A stretch of DNA of 64,000 bases from Acanthaster planci (taxonomy: Eukaryota; Echinodermata; Asteroidea; Valvatida; Acanthasteridae), in the NCBI RefSeq assembly GCF_001949145.1, contig NW_019091503.1:616486-680485 (forward strand), read 5' to 3'. Of this stretch, positions 63,244-64,000 are shown in pieces (the stretch's first letter is position 1; each line of letters opens with the position of its first letter). Position numbers and translations under genes: made by a program. The notes beneath the pieces are model-generated. The model was given only the letters and a program-made list of their open reading frames with translations, was not told the origin of the DNA and ran no database searches.

Positions 63244-63894
63244 TCAGAGAATTCTAAAAATAGATTTACCATCTCGACATTTTACTTCAAACATGAAGTT
63301 GAAATGTTCATGATATATAGTGTATTTTTTCAAAGATGATAAATTAATTCTCCAATATACCCTGTGACCTGTCAAATGTACATTTGTACATCTACTGCAC
63401 GAACTGTATGTTTTAAGGGGGGTGGGGACTGGAACTCTTCCCAAATTTACAAAACCCAACGTGGTACAGGAAAACGAGAACATTTGGAATTTGCCTGAAT
63501 CCACGTAGCCATCTGCAAATTTAAAAGGTTTTCAATGGAGACAAAATTTGGGAGCACAATTACAATAGTAGTTGGGATAATAAATATCCTACGGGAATAA
63601 GTACACTATAGGCCCCCCCTAGATGTAAACTGCATTGTTACTGCATTGTTTGTGCTTCCACATTTCTTAGTAAAAACTCAACTACATTATACCTGCAAGA
63701 TTTGGTGTGCCATATTACATCTGATACAGTTAACGAGAGGTTGAACTACTAAAGAGTTCACGGAAGGTATTGTAAGCAGTTTCCATACACCAGAGAGTGC
63801 CGAGAGCTTTACCTGCAAATCCTCGACGAAATGAAAATATCCTGGTAGTGTTTGTCAACACAAAGTTAAAGAGGGGACTAGGCTGCAACGACAT
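63244..63894 (-). other. Weak two-exon candidate gene
   Basis: On minus, an ATG at 63894 opens 27 codons (MSLQPSP..., then SFRRGFA; basic and hydrophobic, mitochondrial-like) that end at a good donor TTTGCAG/GTAAAG (63813). An acceptor TTTGCAG/ATGG at 63512 continues the same frame for 89 codons to a stop at 63244. I do not recognise the 117-residue product, and such a combination can arise by chance. Confidence 0.15.
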
Positions 63895-64000
63895 GTTCAA
63901 GTTCAAGACCACAAGCCAACAGCTATTGAAAATTTAATTAAGCATTGAGAAAAAAGCTGTTGGTTTTGCGAATTTTGATAGAAAAACAGGGGATGGCACT

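Noticed and set aside
1-64000. Bacterial-type features (operons, CRISPR arrays, phage or IS elements)
   Set aside because: The intron structure of every gene, the polyadenylation signals and the eukaryotic repeats exclude a prokaryotic source; no regularly spaced repeat-spacer array was found.

Overview
The window is animal nuclear DNA: intron-split genes with GT/AG junctions, AATAAA signals, degenerate mobile elements, simple repeats and no operons. AT-rich sequence with a flood of TACATG/ACATGT repeats, tRNA-headed SINEs, an expanded family of Golgi sulfotransferases and the gene content point to a marine invertebrate deuterostome, most likely an echinoderm. That assignment is inferred from style and was not searched.

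Layout. (1) 1-5453, minus: aminopeptidase O (AOPEP), with its zinc site visible; its 3' part runs off the left edge. Two fold-back or TIR elements sit in or beside its introns. (2) 7675-15848, plus: complete eight-exon HSDL2, head-to-head with AOPEP, ending in a peroxisomal AKL signal. Its first intron carries two tRNA-derived SINEs, one split by a long hairpin. (3) 17169-19157, minus: compact four-exon gene for an HD-superfamily phosphohydrolase, tail-to-tail with HSDL2; the two opposing AATAAA signals are about 35 bp apart. (4) about 21080-33090: a tandem segmental duplication, each unit carrying one complete three-exon carbohydrate sulfotransferase gene (minus strand, type II membrane protein, 413 aa in both). 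Unit A also holds a LINE relic and a short palindromic element that unit B lacks. The proteins are about 89% identical over the main exon but differ sharply in the PAPS-binding loop. (5) 36139-52309, minus: a complete ten-coding-exon TESK-type protein kinase (about 640 aa), with a probable noncoding first exon near 57.8-57.95 kb. Its introns are large and rich in TACATG repeats. (6) 58-64 kb: no gene I can identify, but a pair of about 330-bp repeats in inverted orientation and some weak exon candidates.

The genes do not form a pathway: a protease, a peroxisomal SDR/SCP2 protein, an HD hydrolase, Golgi sulfation enzymes and a kinase. I do not see a convincing new multi-gene system. The points most worth following are the sulfotransferase duplication with its concentrated change in the cofactor loop, the DLG (not DFG) motif of the kinase, the hairpin inside a SINE, and three unrelated 21-bp minisatellites.
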